Below are positions 30,453-37,729 of a DNA stretch of 37,906 nt, piece by piece. The translations under genes and the position numbers were made by a program. Source of the stretch: an uncultured Clostridia bacterium (GTDB taxonomy: Bacteria > Bacillota > Clostridia > Oscillospirales > Acutalibacteraceae); the NCBI GenBank assembly GCA_937898195.1, contig CALEJD010000075.1, positions 1-37,906 of the forward strand. The letters run 5' to 3'. The notes under the pieces are model-generated. The model was not told where the DNA came from, did not search any database, and saw nothing but the letters and a program-made list of their open reading frames with translations. Each line of letters starts with the position of its first letter. Position 1 is the stretch's first letter.

Positions 30453-31013
30453 ATGGACTTTGCAACAGAAATAAAGGAAAGAGTTACGATGTTTGATGTT
30501 GCCGAAAAGTACGGTTTTGATGTACATAAAAAACATTTCATTCATTGTCCTTTTCATAATGAAAAAACACCGTCAATGAAGCTCTATGACGGCAAAAAAG
30601 GTTGTTATTGTTTTGGGTGCGGTTATTCTGCTGATGTCATAGGCTTTGTAGGTAAATATTTCAACCTTGATTTTAAGCAGACAATCCAAAAGTTAAACGA
30701 TGATTTTGGCTTGGGTTTGCCTATCGGTCAACCGTTGACAAAAAATCAACAGTTGAGCATAGCAAAAGAAAACCACAAACGAAAACAAGAAAAAGAAAAT
30801 CGTAAAAAGGCTTATAACGAGGTTTTGACGGCTTTTCTCAATGCTCATAGTGAAGTTATAAGGCTTGAAAGACAGGCGGCACAACACCGACCAAAAATCG
30901 AAACAGAGGACTTGCACCCTCTATTCGTTGATTATTTGCAAAATATAGACAAGGCAAAAGAAAATCTTGAAACCGCAGAAACGGAGTTGATGAAGTGGAA
31001 AATGCAAAATTGA
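30453..31013 (+). CDS. CHC2 zinc-finger primase protein
   Basis: A 186-aa DnaG-type primase N-domain: HCPFHNEKTPSMKLYDGKKG followed by CYCFGCGYSADVIGFV (CHC2 zinc ribbon, residues about 30-62). The rest is a long charged helix region. No TOPRIM catalytic domain is present, so it works with the neighbouring DUF927 protein or a host primase core. Its last 19 bases overlap the helicase gene. Confidence 0.9.
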   Translation: MDFATEIKERVTMFDVAEKYGFDVHKKHFIHCPFHNEKTPSMKLYDGKKGCYCFGCGYSADVIGFVGKYFNLDFKQTIQKLNDDFGLGLPIGQPLTKNQQLSIAKENHKRKQEKENRKKAYNEVLTAFLNAHSEVIRLERQAAQHRPKIETEDLHPLFVDYLQNIDKAKENLETAETELMKWKMQN

Positions 31014-32851
31014 TTGAAATACCTGATTTTACTGCTGAACAGTATTATAATTCAAGTGAGCCTTATGCTTTCTTGTATAACTTCCGTGAGGATAAGTTCC
31101 TTTTAAAGCAACTTACACAACAGATGAAAGCAAGAGCAGGGGCGGTTGGTGTCAAATGCTTTGTCGCTCTTTTCGATGCCTACTGTGAGACGCAGGCAAA
31201 ACAGCAAGGAATTGTTTACGAAAATTCAACACAGTTTGACGGTCAAGAGGTCGAACTTTTCAGCGGTGAATACATCTGCAACGAATTTGGTGTTTCTGTT
31301 GTTGATAAATACGGATATGAACAAACAATCTGCCGTCACCCTATAATGCCCGTTCAAAGGCTTGTAAACATTGATAGCGGTGAGGAAAGGTTGAAAATTG
31401 CCTATAAAAAAGGTAGAGCATGGCGTTCCTTGATTGCTGAAAAGTCTGCGCTTGCTTCAAGCAACAGTATTTTACAGTTGGCGGCAAACGGTGTTCTTGT
31501 AAACTCCGAAAATGCAAAGGCTCTTTCAACATATCTGTTTGAGATTGAAAACTTAAACTATGAAGAAATACCCGAGCAGAAATCTGTCAGCCGTCTTGGT
31601 TGGGTAGGTGAACACGGATTTTCCCCTTATGTTGACGAACTTGTATTTGACGGAGAAAACAACTTCAAGCATATTTTTAACTCTGTCAAGAGTAGCGGAG
31701 ACCGTCAAAAATGGGTTGATGTTATGCTAAAGTTAAGAGCAGAAAAAAGCCCGGGAAGAATTTTCCTTGCCGCCGCCTTTGCAAGTGTTATTCTTGAACC
31801 TTGCGGACTTCTTCCGTTCTTTGTTCACGCTTGGGGCGGTACGGAAGTTGGTAAAACTGTTGGTCTTATGATTGCCGCTTCTGTGTGGGCGTGTCCGAAA
31901 ATGGGTGAATACATAACAACATTCAATAGCACCCTTGTTGGTCAAGAAATGACTGCAACATTCTTGAATAGCCTTCCAATGTGTGTTGACGAACTGCAAA
32001 TTCAATCAAGTGCAGGTGTCAAGGATTTTGACAAGATAATCTATCAGTTAACGGAAGGTGTAGGCAAAACAAGAGGTGCAAAAACGGGCGGTCTCCAAAA
32101 AATCAACACTTGGCGAAACTGCATCATAACAAACGGTGAACAACCGATAAGCAACGCCAATTCAGGAGGCGGTGCGGTTAACCGTATCATTGAATTTGAG
32201 TGTGATACAAAGGTTTACTCTGATTTAGTCGGTATTTGTGCCGTAATCGGTCAAAATTACGGTTTTGCAGGTCGGGAGTTTGTAGAATACCTACAGACAG
32301 ACGGAACCTTTGACAGGGTAAATTCGCTTCAAAAAGAGTATTACAGAGAATTGCTCAAATCTGACAGTACCGACAAACAAGCGGCATCCGCTTCCGCTAT
32401 CCTTGCCGCAGACCACATTGTAACAGAATTGATTTTCAAAGACGGAAACAACCTTACTGTTCAGGATATGGCAAAGATTATGACAAAAAAGGCTGATGTT
32501 AATGTCCACACAAGAGCCTATGACTATATTCTTGAACTTGTTGCAAGGAACCCGAACAAGTTTGTTGCAAACGAATACGGCAACTATCAAGGCGAAGTAT
32601 GGGGCAAAGTTGAAGCTGACAACATCTACATTATCAAGTCGGTTTTTGACAGAGAAATGAGCCTTCAAGGTTTCAATTCAACCGCTTTTCTTGCTTGGGC
32701 GAAAAGGTCAGGCTATCTGATTGCTTCAAAAGAACGCAGAACAATCACATCGAGAGTCGCAGGAACACCGACAAACTGTGTGTGCATTGTCAAGAAATCA
32801 GAGCCTTTACCCGATGATTTTGAGGAAATTGAGGACGAATTTGACTTTTAG
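30995..32851 (+). CDS. DUF927 replicative helicase/primase-associated ATPase
   Basis: A 618-aa protein. Walker A GGTEVGKT at residues 281-288; a Walker B-like LPMCVDELQIQ; the typical DUF927 segments WVGEHGFSPYVDELVFDG, TEGVGKTRGAKTGGLQKINT and NANSGGGAVNRIIEFE. These proteins replace DnaB-type helicases in many Firmicutes phages and plasmids. The C-terminus is acidic (DDFEEIEDEFDF), like an SSB tail. GTG start nine bases after GGAG. The candidate origin follows its stop. Confidence 0.93.
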   Translation: MENAKLIEIPDFTAEQYYNSSEPYAFLYNFREDKFLLKQLTQQMKARAGAVGVKCFVALFDAYCETQAKQQGIVYENSTQFDGQEVELFSGEYICNEFGVSVVDKYGYEQTICRHPIMPVQRLVNIDSGEERLKIAYKKGRAWRSLIAEKSALASSNSILQLAANGVLVNSENAKALSTYLFEIENLNYEEIPEQKSVSRLGWVGEHGFSPYVDELVFDGENNFKHIFNSVKSSGDRQKWVDVMLKLRAEKSPGRIFLAAAFASVILEPCGLLPFFVHAWGGTEVGKTVGLMIAASVWACPKMGEYITTFNSTLVGQEMTATFLNSLPMCVDELQIQSSAGVKDFDKIIYQLTEGVGKTRGAKTGGLQKINTWRNCIITNGEQPISNANSGGGAVNRIIEFECDTKVYSDLVGICAVIGQNYGFAGREFVEYLQTDGTFDRVNSLQKEYYRELLKSDSTDKQAASASAILAADHIVTELIFKDGNNLTVQDMAKIMTKKADVNVHTRAYDYILELVARNPNKFVANEYGNYQGEVWGKVEADNIYIIKSVFDREMSLQGFNSTAFLAWAKRSGYLIASKERRTITSRVAGTPTNCVCIVKKSEPLPDDFEEIEDEFDF

Positions 32852-33060
32852 TGTAAGCGTGTAAGCGGTTGTGTGCGGTAAAAACACATACCCTATATAT
32901 GAAAAAGATATATAAAGTTATATAAATTTTCTCGCGTATAGAGAAAATTTTACCGCTTACACCGTACACACCGATTACAACACCTTAAAAACCTAATAAA
33001 ATCAAGGGTTTCAGCGTTTGCAGTTTTGTAAACAAGCAAGGCAAAAACCGATTACAATAA
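32851..33060. other. Candidate replication origin with inverted iteron clusters
   Basis: Directly after the helicase gene. The left cluster (32851-32884) carries GTGTAAGCGT, GTGTAAGCGGT and GTGTGCGGTAAAA; the right cluster (32948-32980) carries the inverse TTTTACCGCTTACACCG and TACACACCGATTACAA. An 11-bp perfect inverted repeat links 32859-32869 and 32952-32962. Between them lies a very AT-rich stretch with a perfect 10-bp hairpin AAATTTTCTC/GAGAAAATTT (32924-32950). ACCGATTACAA recurs at 33047-33057. No gene is visible in these bases. Confidence 0.6.
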
Positions 33061-33090
33061 AAATATTTTGAATAAATTTGCGTAAAAGTG

Positions 33091-33119
33091 TTGACAAATG
33101 ATAACAGATAGTGTATATT
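33091..33119 (+). promoter_or_regulatory. Promoter of the 33-36.9 kb operon
   Basis: TTGACA (33091-33096), 17-bp spacer, TATATT (33114-33119). It is bracketed by an inverted repeat TGTTGACA (33089-33096) / TGTCAACA (33125-33132), an operator-like arrangement. The first gene follows with AGGAGG. Confidence 0.8.
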
Positions 33120-33163
33120 ATAGGTGTCAACAGACAAAAATTAAATTTTAGGAGGCAAAAATT

Positions 33164-33518
33164 ATGAGGTGTTGGCACAAAGACATTGTGAAATCGTTAC
33201 CCGAATTGCAACTGCGTTCACAATGGCGAGAGTTGGTTGCTATGGCAAAAGATTTACACGATTGAGCGTGGTATTTATCCTACACAACAATCACTACTCA
33301 AATTGTATGAATATGTTGGATTTAATCCGCAGATGTCAAAGTTGGAAGTAGAAAATGTTTTTTGTGATTGGCATAACAAAGAGTATTTAAGAGTATGCTT
33401 AAGTAACCTTTATGAAAAGCATCATTTTGGCATCGGAGTGTCAAGGATAACCGATGAAGAGTGGGAAACACTTTCCAGAGGATATAAAGAAATAACAAAT
33501 GAAGAATGGGTGTTATGA
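33164..33518 (+). pseudogene. Frameshifted pyrimidine-dimer glycosylase-like (TIGR02328-type) gene
   Basis: From the ATG at 33164 the frame reads MRCWHKDIVKSLPELQLRSQ and WRELVAMAKDL, resembling the start of the TIGR02328/pyrimidine dimer DNA glycosylase-like family (MRLWH-DLI--LPRQQL--QWRE). It stops after 33 codons at 33265. The +1 frame continues the family with DWHNKEYLRVCLSNLYEKHH and a DEEWE motif to 33518. Removing one A from the AAAA at about 33246-33249 joins both. It has a strong RBS and is the first gene behind its promoter. It may be a real pseudogene, a sequencing slip, or +1 recoding. Confidence 0.7.
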
Positions 33519-34243
33519 TGGTAATTGTAAAAGAAAGTATAATTGGAAAAAAGTTTTATATGCTAACTGTTTTAGAACAAGTGGAAGATAAGGTTGGAAC
33601 TGATGGCAGGCATCGAGATAGATATTTGTGCATTTGTGATTGTGGAAATAAATGTTTAGTTACAGGACAGTTACTCAAAAGAGGTACAACAAAATCTTGC
33701 GGATGTTTGAAAAAAGAAACAGGAAGCAAAAACCGAAGATTTAATCAATATGATATGTCGGGAGATTTTGGAATTGGATATACAAGGAATAACAATGAAC
33801 CATTTTATTTTGACAAGGAAGATTTTGACAAGATAAAAAATTATTGTTGGAGCAGTTGCAAACACAAAAAAGACGGATATGTCAAATTGCGTTCAAGAGA
33901 TGTAAAAAGCAAAAAGTTTGTTAGTTTTCATCAAATTGTCTTTGGTAAAAATGTAGACCATATAAACAGAAATACCCTTGACAACAGAAAAGAAAATTTA
34001 AGGTTTGCAAACAACACTGAGCAGAATTATAATAAAGATTTAAGAAAAAACAATACAAGCGGATTTACAGGTGTTTATTTTGATAAATGCTCCAATAAAT
34101 ACAGGGCAAGAATTAAAAATAAAGGTAAAATATATTACAGCAAAGCTTGTCAAACAAAAGAAGAAGCAATACAAGAAAGGTTAAAATTGGAGCAAAAATT
34201 TTGCGGAGAATTTTTACCAAAAAGAGAGGAGTATGTGATATGA
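33515..34243 (+). CDS. HNH-AP2 homing endonuclease
   Basis: A 242-aa protein. The N-terminal zinc domain is YLCICDCGNKCLVTGQLLKR...KSCGCLKKETG. The HNH core is FVSFHQIVFGKNVDHINRNT and LDNRKENLRF. The AP2 DNA-binding domain is at the end (TSGFTGVYFDKCSNKYRARI). This combination is typical of free-standing homing nucleases in Firmicutes phages. It overlaps the broken gene before it by four bases. Lower GC and many AAA/AAT codons compared with neighbours suggest transfer. Confidence 0.92.
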   Translation: MMVIVKESIIGKKFYMLTVLEQVEDKVGTDGRHRDRYLCICDCGNKCLVTGQLLKRGTTKSCGCLKKETGSKNRRFNQYDMSGDFGIGYTRNNNEPFYFDKEDFDKIKNYCWSSCKHKKDGYVKLRSRDVKSKKFVSFHQIVFGKNVDHINRNTLDNRKENLRFANNTEQNYNKDLRKNNTSGFTGVYFDKCSNKYRARIKNKGKIYYSKACQTKEEAIQERLKLEQKFCGEFLPKREEYVI

Positions 34244-34635
34244 GAGAGATTTTATTCAGAGGCAAAGCAATAGACGGTAATTGGTATTACGGTGTTCCGC
34301 TTGTTTTCACAGACGATTATGTTTGTATGACAGCACCGCACACTTATAACAAAAAAGTTGAATCAAACACATTGGGTCAATTTACAGGCTTGACCGACAA
34401 GAACGGCAAGAAGATTTTTACAAAAGACATTGTGGCTGTTGCTGCTTTGGGCGCGACCACCACCAAAAAAGGTGTAAAAACTATTGCAGTTGTTGAAGAT
34501 TATATGGGTAACACCTGTCTTTGCATTGACGGAAAACATCAAACAGGTACAACACTTTATGATATTATTATCACACATACCGTTGAAGTCGTAGGAGACA
34601 CAATAGATAACCCTGAATTACTGAAAGAGGGGTGA
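34240..34635 (+). CDS. YopX family protein
   Basis: A 131-aa protein with the standard YopX opening REILFRGKAIDGNWYYGVPL, then the central LGQFTGLTDKNGKKIFTKDI and the C-terminal VVGDTIDNPELLKE. YopX proteins are frequent in Firmicutes and other phages; their function is not established. ATGA overlap with the endonuclease gene. Confidence 0.93.
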   Translation: MREILFRGKAIDGNWYYGVPLVFTDDYVCMTAPHTYNKKVESNTLGQFTGLTDKNGKKIFTKDIVAVAALGATTTKKGVKTIAVVEDYMGNTCLCIDGKHQTGTTLYDIIITHTVEVVGDTIDNPELLKEG

Positions 34636-34640
34636 GACAG

Positions 34641-34844
34641 ATGTCTAAACGATACATAACGCCCAAAAGAAAACACACTAAAAGCAGAAAATACAACGGC
34701 AAGTGTGAAGGTTGCGGACAACCTAAAGCATTAAACGAGGTCTTTTGTTATGTTGACGATGTAAACCCTGCAATCAACTACAATTCTCCTTATTTATGCA
34801 GAGAGTGTTATGAAAAGAGGTACAAGAACAATGTCAAAAAATAA
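34641..34844 (+). CDS. Small basic zinc-finger protein
   Basis: A 67-aa protein with a Lys/Arg-rich start (SKRYITPKRKHTKSRKYNGK) then CEGCGQPKALNEVFCY and CRECYEK, giving a four-cysteine zinc site. The ATG at 34641 is chosen over the GTG at 34632 because GAGGGG sits nine bases before it. Likely nucleic-acid binding. Confidence 0.7.
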   Translation: MSKRYITPKRKHTKSRKYNGKCEGCGQPKALNEVFCYVDDVNPAINYNSPYLCRECYEKRYKNNVKK

Positions 34845-35049
34845 AAACAAGAAGCGATATATATTGGCTTCAGCAGACACGATAAAGCGTATATTAAAAA
34901 CATTACACATTTTCTGTTATGTCGTTTTTATATTTTATCTCAAATCAATAGGCATTTTTTGGAATACAAAATTTTTGGTTTTGATGATAATTTTTATTGT
35001 TTTCGGGGTGTTGTCATTTGCCGAAGGGTTGCTTGAAGAGAATGGATAG
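34831..35049 (+). CDS. Small membrane protein, 72 aa
   Basis: Basic N-terminus (SKNKNKKRYILASADTIKRI) and two hydrophobic helices (LHIFCYVVFIFYL and FLVLMIIFIVFGVLSFA). Overlaps both neighbours. Unknown. Confidence 0.65.
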   Translation: MSKNKNKKRYILASADTIKRILKTLHIFCYVVFIFYLKSIGIFWNTKFLVLMIIFIVFGVLSFAEGLLEENG

Positions 35050-35293
35050 AAAAGAATTTTTACAAATCTGTCAAAGGGTATCTGTGCTTCCCGAAACTAC
35101 AATGCACATAAAAACGGAAATACTGCCTGAATTAACGGTTTTGTATGAGGGAATACAGTTTTACCCTGTAGGGTATGAAATGACCTACAAACAGGGAATT
35201 TCGCAACATACGGCAATATTGCACGATATGAAGGCTAACGACATTGTAAAAGTAAAATTAGAAAGGGTAAAAAAATATGTTAATACAGATTGA
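35042..35293 (+). CDS. Small phage protein, 83 aa
   Basis: DRKEFLQICQRVSVLPETTM..., with FYPVGYEMTYKQGISQHTAI, a compact alpha/beta protein seen in various Clostridia phages without a named function. It starts in the end of the preceding membrane gene and overlaps the next gene by 17 bases. Confidence 0.68.
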   Translation: MDRKEFLQICQRVSVLPETTMHIKTEILPELTVLYEGIQFYPVGYEMTYKQGISQHTAILHDMKANDIVKVKLERVKKYVNTD

Positions 35294-35483
35294 GGATAAA
35301 GATTTTATGGCTCTTATGTCAAAGTTACAGGAACTTAATGTTGACAACAAAGCCTTGAAGTCTTCAAACAGAGAACTTTTCAATAGAAATTCGAAGTTAA
35401 GGCAAGAAAACGCAGAATTAAAATCAATTATTGCAAAGGAAAAGGAGGGCAAAACAAATGGGTGGTACTTTTATGGAATTTAA
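35277..35483 (+). CDS. Coiled-coil protein, 68 aa
   Basis: Heptad-like helix LQELNVDNKALKSSNRELFN to RQENAELKSIIAKEKEG. Overlaps both neighbours. Possible partner of an adjacent gene product; unknown. Confidence 0.62.
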   Translation: MLIQIEDKDFMALMSKLQELNVDNKALKSSNRELFNRNSKLRQENAELKSIIAKEKEGKTNGWYFYGI

Positions 35484-35709
35484 GGGCAAAAAGAAAAAGT
35501 ATATTGACAGAATTGCGGACTGCATGAACGCCTACATAACAACCAATCAAAAGAAACCTGCGGCAATGTTTGTCACATCCGCTCTGTTTGATGTTCTTTC
35601 GGGCGGATATGCGGAAAAAGATAAAGCAAAGTTTGCTGATGTAAAGGTTGTTGTTTATCCCGGGAAAGACTTGAAATTTCACTTTGTAGAAACGGAATAC
35701 ACGTTTTGA
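35458..35709 (+). CDS. Small alpha/beta protein, 83 aa
   Basis: GGTFMEFKGKKKKYIDRIAD, then MFVTSALFDVLSGGYAEKDK and a strand-rich end VKVVVYPGKDLKFHFVETEY. GGAGGG RBS before the ATG at 35458. The pattern resembles phage proteins that look like trimmed coat-protein domains, but I cannot assign it. Confidence 0.66.
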   Translation: MGGTFMEFKGKKKKYIDRIADCMNAYITTNQKKPAAMFVTSALFDVLSGGYAEKDKAKFADVKVVVYPGKDLKFHFVETEYTF

Positions 35710-35719
35710 GGTGAAAAAA

Positions 35720-35911
35720 ATGGAAGAAATATTATCTTTTTTTACAGTTGAAACTATTGCGTGCCTTACCCTTGTACCGCTTGATATATTTTTCTTGATA
35801 AAGTCAACGACGCCAAACAAGAGAAAAGAACTCATATACACAATTTTGACTGTAACTGTTTTGTTGGTTATGTTAATCTTGTTAATCAAATATTTTAAAA
35901 ATATAATTTAG
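35720..35911 (+). CDS. Small two-helix membrane protein, 63 aa
   Basis: MEEILSFFTVETIACLTLVP, a first membrane segment, then a charged loop STTPNKRKE and a second membrane segment YTILTVTVLLVMLILLIKYF. ATG at 35720 eight bases after GAGG. Unknown; may act at the host membrane. Confidence 0.64.
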   Translation: MEEILSFFTVETIACLTLVPLDIFFLIKSTTPNKRKELIYTILTVTVLLVMLILLIKYFKNII

Positions 35912-35923
35912 GAGGATTGAGCT

Positions 35924-36261
35924 ATGGCACAAGAAAAAATGGTTACTATTGGTCAGGCAATGAGATTTGCAAGAAAAAAGCAAAAATTAAACAAGGTGAG
36001 CTTGCAAAAATTATAGGTCACGGTCAAAACGCAATATGCAGGTGGGAAAACGACAAGCAAACTCCTTTAATAACTGCGGTAATTGATGTTGCTGACGCTC
36101 TTGGGGTTACAATTGATGAACTTGTGGGGCGTAAGTTTAAACTGAAACCCGTGGGAAGGTTTCCTTTTGATTGTTGTCCAAAATGTGACAGAGTTGTAAA
36201 TCAGACTAATTGTTATTGTCCTTCTTGCGGTCAGGCTTTAGATTGGAGTGATACAGAATGA
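35924..36261 (+). CDS. HTH plus zinc-ribbon regulator, needs -1 shift at A_AAA_AAG
   Basis: Translation from the ATG at 35924 (GGAGG eight bases upstream) gives AQEKMVTIGQAMRFARKK and then, unshifted, ends at 36016 after 30 codons. The heptamer A AAA AAG at 35974-35980 is in the exact zero frame for -1 slippage. Predicted join 35924..35980 plus 35980..36261, 112 aa. The shifted product is a perfect XRE HTH (IGQAMRFARKKAKIKQGELA, then GHGQNAICRWENDKQTPLIT) with a C-terminal zinc ribbon CPKC...CPSC. It could be programmed frameshifting or a one-base loss in the A run. Confidence 0.75.
35974..35980 (+). promoter_or_regulatory. Slippery heptamer A_AAA_AAG
   Basis: The strongest known bacterial -1 slippery sequence, in the correct phase of the HTH gene (codons AGA AAA AAG). 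Only a weak CAAG/CTTG hairpin (about 35992-36004) is seen downstream, and no clear internal Shine-Dalgarno upstream. Confidence 0.65.
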
Positions 36262-36641
36262 CAGATAACGAGATTAAAAAGGCTTTGGAGTGTTGTGCTG
36301 ACCACGATAATATAGATGCTTGTGATGATTGCCCTTGTCTTGAAGGTAAGTGTATATCGACAACACCTTATGTTCTTGACCTCATCAACCGCCAACAGGC
36401 AGAGATTGAGAGGTTGCAATCAGCGTGGTTTAAGAAAGAAGAAACAATGCAAATGATAGCAAAAGAAAAGCAACAGTATTTTGACGAGTTGCAAACTGCA
36501 AGAGCCGAAGCAATCAAAGAGTTTGCGGAGAGGTTGGACGATTCACTTTGCAAGAATATAGGACCGTCAAGGAAATTGTATTGGAAAATATCAGCCGACA
36601 TCGACAACCTTGTAAAAGAAATGGTGGGTGAGAGCAAATGA
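36258..36641 (+). CDS. Cys-rich N-terminus, helical C-terminus phage protein
   Basis: A 127-aa protein TDNEIKKALECCADHDNIDA, with CDDCPCLEGKC, then YVLDLINRQQAEIERLQSAW and a long helix. This layout (DNEI-KALECC...C--CP...DLINRQ-AEIERL) is very common in Clostridia phages and prophages, always without a known function. It probably binds zinc at the N-terminus. ATGA overlap with the regulator. Confidence 0.85.
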   Translation: MTDNEIKKALECCADHDNIDACDDCPCLEGKCISTTPYVLDLINRQQAEIERLQSAWFKKEETMQMIAKEKQQYFDELQTARAEAIKEFAERLDDSLCKNIGPSRKLYWKISADIDNLVKEMVGESK

Positions 36642-36913
36642 AATGCTCCTACAACAATAAGAAAGTCACACAAAATCAATCTTACGCCCGAGGTGTGAAG
36701 AACTCATCTTACACAATGATTGTTATTGTCGCTTATGTTCTTTGCAGGTATAATTACAAAGCAAGGAGAATAAAGCAGATAATTAACAGTATTACAGATG
36801 TTGCCGACAGTATCAACAAGGGTTACATCACACACAAAGACATTGAAGACATAATGCTTGAAGAGTATGACATTCAGCTTTGTGACAATAACGGAGATGT
36901 AAGACGAATATAA
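36638..36913 (+). CDS. Conserved phage protein, 91 aa, last gene before the tRNA region
   Basis: Basic start KCSYNNKKVTQNQSYARGVK, a central YVLCRYNYKARRIKQIINSI and an acidic helical end THKDIEDIMLEEYDIQLCDN. This resembles small proteins near terminase genes in Clostridia phages (AYVL--K--Y---R...GY----DI). Unknown role. Couples to the gene before by ATGA. Confidence 0.7.
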   Translation: MKCSYNNKKVTQNQSYARGVKNSSYTMIVIVAYVLCRYNYKARRIKQIINSITDVADSINKGYITHKDIEDIMLEEYDIQLCDNNGDVRRI

Positions 36914-36914
36914 A

Positions 36915-36943
36915 TTGACAAACAAAATTAAATATGTTAAAAT
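36915..36943 (+). promoter_or_regulatory. Promoter of the tRNA / late operon
   Basis: TTGACA (36915-36920), 17-bp spacer, TAAAAT (36938-36943). It overlaps the stop region of the preceding gene. Drives the non-coding region, tRNA-Gln and probably terminase. Confidence 0.82.
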
Positions 36944-36949
36944 AGTGTA

Positions 36950-37086
36950 TATAGGTTTAGGCTTGTATATGCTATTTTTGTTTGGTGCGTAAGAATAGCC
37001 GTGCCATCCCTTCCGTTGGGGGAGCTTAAACATACATCGGAGTTGACCTGCTCAGGGTAGGAAAACTGAGCTGCTATTCACAATAT
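36950..37086 (+). ncRNA. Structured non-coding region upstream of tRNA-Gln
   Basis: No ORF with an RBS. Potential stems: GCTATT/AATAGC (about 36970-36997), TCCCTT/GGGGGA with loop CCGTT, and GCTCAG/CTGAGC (about 37051-37073). GAATAGC (just after the first stem) can also pair with GCTATTC right before the tRNA. The number of pairings suggests a folded RNA or a 5' processing domain; not matched to any family I know. Confidence 0.4.
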
Positions 37087-37161
37087 AGGGATGTCGTCAA
37101 GAGGTAAGACACGGCACTTTGACTGCCGCATTCGTGGGTTCAAATCCTGCCATCCCTGCCA
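37087..37161 (+). tRNA. tRNA-Gln, anticodon TTG, CCA encoded
   Basis: Acceptor AGGGATG / CATCCCT, D-arm GTC/GAC, anticodon stem CGGCA / TGCCG with loop CTTTGAC (anticodon TTG at 37119-37121), T-loop TTCAAAT, discriminator G and encoded CCA. The cloverleaf is complete; the T-stem has G-T pairs. Decodes CAA, a frequent codon in this AT-rich phage. Confidence 0.93.
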
Positions 37162-37309
37162 AGTAAGTGAGAATTAAATTGTGCTCAAAAGGATTAGCCT
37201 CTCCGACAAGTCGATGCATGCATTGGCGTAAGGAGTACGAGTTTCGATGCCGAAGTACAAGGTGCATAAGCTCGCATTCACGGTAAACTAATTAAGGGAG
37301 TGAGACTAT
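37162..37309 (+). other. Non-coding region between tRNA and small terminase
   Basis: About 150 bases with no gene. Possible stems: CGAC/GTCG (around 37209-37219), GGCGT/ATGCC, GTAC/GTAC around TTCG-ATGC-CGAA, and the palindrome ATGCATGCAT. It could be the leader of the terminase operon, or the packaging (cos/pac) recognition region, which usually lies next to the small terminase. Neither is proven. Confidence 0.4.
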
Positions 37310-37729
37310 ATGGCAGGTCAACCGAAAAGATTTCAGAGCGCAGAACAGTTGATTGGTCTTTGGTCTGACTTTTGTAACGATATTGTTGTAAATGAGTTTA
37401 ACACAGTACCTACACAAACGGCTTTTTGTAGGTGGTTATCGGAAAACTACAAAGACACCGATAGAAAAACGATATACAATGCTTTGAACGAATACTTCCC
37501 CGACATAAAAAAGAACTTTGAACAGTTACAAAGTGATATAATAATGCAGGGCGGTATGCTCGGTAAATATAACCCTACAATGTCAATTTTCGGCTTAAAA
37601 AATTGGTGTGGTTGGGGAGATAACGGCAATAATGCTTATAACAGGGGCAACGAAAACAAACAGGAAGATGACCCATTGACAAAGGCACTCAAAGAAGAAG
37701 CGGAGAGGATGCAGAATGAAACCGATTGA
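37310..37729 (+). CDS. terS: Terminase small subunit
   Basis: A 139-aa protein that recognises the packaging site and recruits the large subunit. An N-terminal helical DNA-binding part (RFQSAEQLIGLWSDFCNDIV, TQTAFCRWLSENYKDTDRKT) is followed by a coiled oligomerisation region and the typical ending GKYNPTMSIFGLKNWCGWGD of Firmicutes phage small terminases. GGGAG RBS. It overlaps the methyltransferase start by 14 bases. Confidence 0.9.
   Translation: MAGQPKRFQSAEQLIGLWSDFCNDIVVNEFNTVPTQTAFCRWLSENYKDTDRKTIYNALNEYFPDIKKNFEQLQSDIIMQGGMLGKYNPTMSIFGLKNWCGWGDNGNNAYNRGNENKQEDDPLTKALKEEAERMQNETD

Noticed and set aside
32851..33060. CRISPR array
   Set aside because: The short repeats are inverted, unevenly spaced and lack uniform spacers or cas genes. 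They fit origin iterons better.
35917..35979. TTG at 35917 as the start of the HTH/zinc-ribbon gene
   Set aside because: It directly abuts GGAGGA, too close for initiation, and would replace the HTH first helix with unrelated residues, while the ATG at 35924 gives the correct family sequence up to the slip site.
36944..37309. Group I intron or additional tRNAs around tRNA-Gln
   Set aside because: I could not find a group I core (P3/P7 pairings) or a second T-loop with acceptor stem, and the tRNA itself is uninterrupted.
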